Assembly (NCBI GenBank): GCA_902785455.1
Contig: CACZYY010000018.1
Location: 1-43,560 of the forward strand
Length of the DNA: 43,560 nt
Direction: 5' to 3'
Source: an uncultured Spirochaetaceae bacterium
Lineage (GTDB): Bacteria; Spirochaetota; Spirochaetia; Treponematales; Treponemataceae
In this document: one piece after another, positions 41,355 to 43,560 of the stretch
Numbering within the stretch: position 1 is the stretch's first letter
How the letters are laid out: every line of letters starts with the position of its first letter
Made by a program: the position numbers and the translations under genes
Notes under the pieces: model-generated
What the model saw: only the letters and a program-made list of their open reading frames with translations
Databases searched by the model: none
What the model was told of the DNA's origin: nothing

Positions 41355-42680
41355 CTATTTTTTTGCTGTGTGATATACCGGGTCTTTCTTTGCTTTTGGC
41401 AAAATCTTATCGAAACCACAGTATGGAACGAGAACTTCTGGAATTGTTACAGAGCCGTCTGCGTTCTGGTAGTTCTCAAGGATTGCGAGCATTGCGCGTC
41501 CTACAGCGATTGCAGTGCCGTTGAGCATGTGAACATACTTGTTCTTTCCGTCATCGTCGCGGTATTTTACGTTCAAGCGGCGAGCCTGATAGTCTGTACA
41601 GTTTGAAGTTGATGTGACTTCACCGTAGTCGCCATCTGGATGAGCTTCGTTGGCCCGTCCAGGCATCCATGCTTCCAAGTCCCATTTGCGGTAGGCAGGT
41701 GCACCCAAGTCGCCTGTACAAGTGTCAACGACGTGGAACGGCAAGCCCAGTCCTGTGAAAATCTCTTCCTCAATAAGGCGGAGTTTTTCGTGGATTTTGT
41801 CTGATTCTTCTGGCAATGAGTAAACGAACATCTCAACCTTGTCGAATTGATGAACGCGGTACAAGCCCTTTGAGAACTGGCCTGCTCCACCTGCCTCGCG
41901 TCGGAAACAGTGTGAAAGACCACAGTAGAAGAGCGGAAGAGCTGATTTTTCAAGAATTTCGCCTGAATGGTAACCGCCCAAAGTGATTTCAGCAGTTGCG
42001 ACCAGACAAGTTCCTTCGTCTTCGATACAATATACGTTTGATTCGTTTCCGCGAGGGTTGAATCCGATACCCTGCAAGATTTCCTGTTTTGCTACATCAG
42101 GAGTAATGAACTGTGTGAAACCATGCTTGCGGAGAATATTGAGCGCGTACATGATAAGAGCCTGCTCCAAGAAGACAGCCTCATTTTTGAGATAATAGAA
42201 CTTTGGACCAGAAACTTTTGTTCCGCGGTCAAAGTCGAGAATATCAAGCTCTTCGCCAAGAGTTACGTGGTCTTTTGGCTGGAAGTCGAATTTGCGTGGT
42301 GTGCCGACCTTTTTTACTTCAAGGTTCTCTGTGTCGAGCTTGCCGATTGGAGTATCAGGGTGGTGCATGTTCGGAATCTGGCGACCGGCAGCATCAAGTT
42401 TTTCCTCAACTTCAGAAAGCTCTTTTTCTGCGTTGGCCACATCGTCCTTAATCTTTTTTCCTTCTTCGATGTACTTTGCACGGGTTTCTGCGTCAAGCTT
42501 CTGCTTCATTAGAGCGGCGTTCTCGTTTCGTTTCTGCTGCAAAGTCTGCAATTTTGTGGTGAGAGCTGTTCGCTCGTCGAAAAGTTTTACAACAAGGTCA
42601 GCGTCTGCGACCATGTTTCGGTCAGAAATATTCTTTTTGACTTCATCAAGGTGTTCTTTAATAAATCGATAATCAAGCAT
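41355..42680 (-). CDS. serS: Seryl-tRNA synthetase
   Basis: 441 aa class II synthetase that charges tRNA-Ser (and tRNA-Sec). The N-terminal ~110 residues form the long antiparallel coiled-coil arm (LQTLQQKRNENAALMKQKL, IKDDVANAEKELSEVEEKL) that reads the tRNA variable arm. The catalytic core has motif 2 CFRREAGGAGQFSKGLYRVHQFDKVE region and motif 3 LNGTAIAVGRAMLAILEN. TAEITLGGYHSGEIL is the serine-binding TxE area. AAGGA lies 8 nt before the ATG. Length is normal. Confidence 0.96.
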   Translation of the reverse strand: MLDYRFIKEHLDEVKKNISDRNMVADADLVVKLFDERTALTTKLQTLQQKRNENAALMKQKLDAETRAKYIEEGKKIKDDVANAEKELSEVEEKLDAAGRQIPNMHHPDTPIGKLDTENLEVKKVGTPRKFDFQPKDHVTLGEELDILDFDRGTKVSGPKFYYLKNEAVFLEQALIMYALNILRKHGFTQFITPDVAKQEILQGIGFNPRGNESNVYCIEDEGTCLVATAEITLGGYHSGEILEKSALPLFYCGLSHCFRREAGGAGQFSKGLYRVHQFDKVEMFVYSLPEESDKIHEKLRLIEEEIFTGLGLPFHVVDTCTGDLGAPAYRKWDLEAWMPGRANEAHPDGDYGEVTSTSNCTDYQARRLNVKYRDDDGKNKYVHMLNGTAIAVGRAMLAILENYQNADGSVTIPEVLVPYCGFDKILPKAKKDPVYHTAKK

Positions 42681-42699
42681 TTGAATTTCCTTTTCTTCT

Positions 42700-42728
42700 A
42701 TTATATTGATTTCTGAATTTTATCTCAA
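42700..42728 (-). promoter_or_regulatory. Sigma-70 promoter of serS
   Basis: On the minus strand TTGAGA, 17 nt, TATAAT. The -35 lies in the last codons of the SIMPL gene; the leader is about 12 nt and carries AAGGA. Confidence 0.65.
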
Positions 42729-43445
42729 CTGATAGACAGCATCGACTGTGATTGTTATTGTCGAAGATCCGCCGGCAATTGGGGTAGGAGCGGCTTCTTC
42801 GAGTGCCATATCCGCGTTTGCTGCCACAGCCGAAGCCTTCAAAAGGCGTGCACGAGGATATGCGATATTTGAATGTTCACTGATAGAAAGAACTTTGCCC
42901 AATTTTGCACCGCTTGCGCCTGCAAGAAGGTTTGCGCTTTCCTGAGCCTGTGAAATTGCAAGGCTGCGGGCTTGTTTTTTGGCAATTTCGGTATCCGTAA
43001 CGCCATAAGTGAGGGAAGAAAGCTGATTTGCTCCCGATTTGAGGGCCAGATCAATAACCTCGCTCACCATCCCAATCTTTTTGACAAGAATTTTGACCTG
43101 ATTTGTGACCCGGTAATCATCATAAACCTGTTTGCCAGATTTATTGTCGTAATGACTTTCCTGATAAACCGAAAAATTCTGAGTTGAAATACAGTCTTTC
43201 TGGATGCCCTTTGCTTTTATTGCATCCTGAACGGCGGTCATTTTCTGAGCGTTCTCTGCGGAAGTCTCGCTGACATCTTTGCCGTTCGTAATGACAGAAA
43301 GAATAATTGTCGCAGTGTCTGCCTCAACCGTAATACTGCCTGTTCCAGAAACGCTAACCGTTCGCTTTGAATAATTGTCCTGCTGAACTGTGCAGGAAGA
43401 AAGCAGCAAAAGTGCCGCCAGAGTGGAAAGAATTGTCTTTTTCAT
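42720..43445 (-). CDS. SIMPL (DUF541) domain lipoprotein
   Basis: 241 aa periplasmic lipoprotein (LLLLSSCTVQ lipobox, Cys at about residue 18). The mature part is a SIMPL/DUF541 domain: VSVSGTGSITVEADTATIILSV, then QDAIKAKGIQKDCISTQNFSVYQ, DYRVTNQVKILVKKI and AQESANLLAGASGAKLGKVLSISE. E. coli YggE, of this family, is linked to oxidative stress, but the biochemical role is unsettled. The start is the ATG that gives MKKTILST. serS follows 39 bp later with its own promoter. A dispersed repeat copy lies just upstream of the start. Confidence 0.88.
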   Translation of the reverse strand: MKKTILSTLAALLLLSSCTVQQDNYSKRTVSVSGTGSITVEADTATIILSVITNGKDVSETSAENAQKMTAVQDAIKAKGIQKDCISTQNFSVYQESHYDNKSGKQVYDDYRVTNQVKILVKKIGMVSEVIDLALKSGANQLSSLTYGVTDTEIAKKQARSLAISQAQESANLLAGASGAKLGKVLSISEHSNIAYPRARLLKASAVAANADMALEEAAPTPIAGGSSTITITVDAVYQLR

Positions 43446-43475
43446 AATACAGAAGTTTATCATTTATCAGAAACA

Positions 43476-43560
43476 GGGGCAACAAGCAGCGACCGGGCAA
43501 ACGCATTATAATCGAATTCATATTAAAAATGGCGAGAGGGAGTGAAACGGCTTACGGAAA
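43476..43560 (-). repeat. Dispersed palindromic repeat, copy D (truncated by window edge)
   Basis: Same orientation as copy C and opposite to A and B. Reads GGGCAAACGCATTATAA then AATGGCGAGAGGGAGTGAAA and CGGCTTACGGAAA before the window ends. The GGGCAAACGCATTATAA flank is shared with copy A. It lies upstream of the SIMPL gene rather than at a gene end. Confidence 0.8.

Noticed and set aside
42681..42719. T-box or riboswitch before serS
   Set aside because: The leader is only about 12 nt, too short for any structured regulator.
1..43560. Search for tRNA or rRNA genes
   Set aside because: No cloverleaf-like or rRNA-like sequence was recognised in any intergenic gap by eye.

Overview
The window reads as chromosomal DNA of a host-associated spirochaete, most likely a gut or rumen Treponema. 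The reasons are a FlhO/FlgF-type flagellar rod gene, many short-lipobox lipoproteins, moderate-to-low GC, a complete Liv branched-chain amino acid importer, a secreted GH5 glucanase and several proteins that look spirochaete-specific. This assignment is inference from gene content; no rRNA or marker set is present.

Layout. 0-2.5 kb: an EAL phosphodiesterase with a dead GGDEF domain, divergent from a flagellar rod gene that has a well-formed sigma-28 promoter. 2.5-8.8 kb: a nested palindrome, then a giant repeat-built surface lipoprotein whose signal peptide is out of frame at a six-G run. 8.8-16.5 kb (minus strand): an Rpn-nuclease remnant with a 200-bp tandem duplication, a P-loop ATPase, an RluC/D pseudouridine synthase and livF-livG-livM-livH-livJ. 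16.7-18.7 kb: GH5 lipoprotein and a DEDD exonuclease, converging on a structured repeat. 18.7-26.6 kb (minus): DNA polymerase IV fused in frame to a ~1570-residue outer-membrane-like protein, preceded with zero spacing by a polytopic membrane protein. 26.7-31.4 kb (plus): two spirochaetal unknowns, a broken trmB, and ligA. 31.4-36.7 kb (minus): Cof-type phosphatase, sodium symporter, and a beta-propeller sensor joined to a class III adenylate cyclase. 36.9-39.8 kb (plus): TrpB2, a small lipoprotein and a secreted patatin. 39.8-43.6 kb (minus): AI-2E-family permease, serS, SIMPL lipoprotein.

Three things stand out. First, the DinB/outer-membrane fusion is a continuous reading frame across a signal-peptide-like segment. 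Second, at least eight intergenic gaps carry large nested palindromes: four are copies of one dispersed element (both window ends lie inside copies), and others share small hairpin modules whose arms covary around conserved loops. Third, several genes have a -10 box 6-8 nt before the ATG and no Shine-Dalgarno sequence, which suggests leaderless mRNAs. Two genes appear broken or switchable: the giant lipoprotein (G-run) and trmB (about 10 nt missing at its PDPWP motif).
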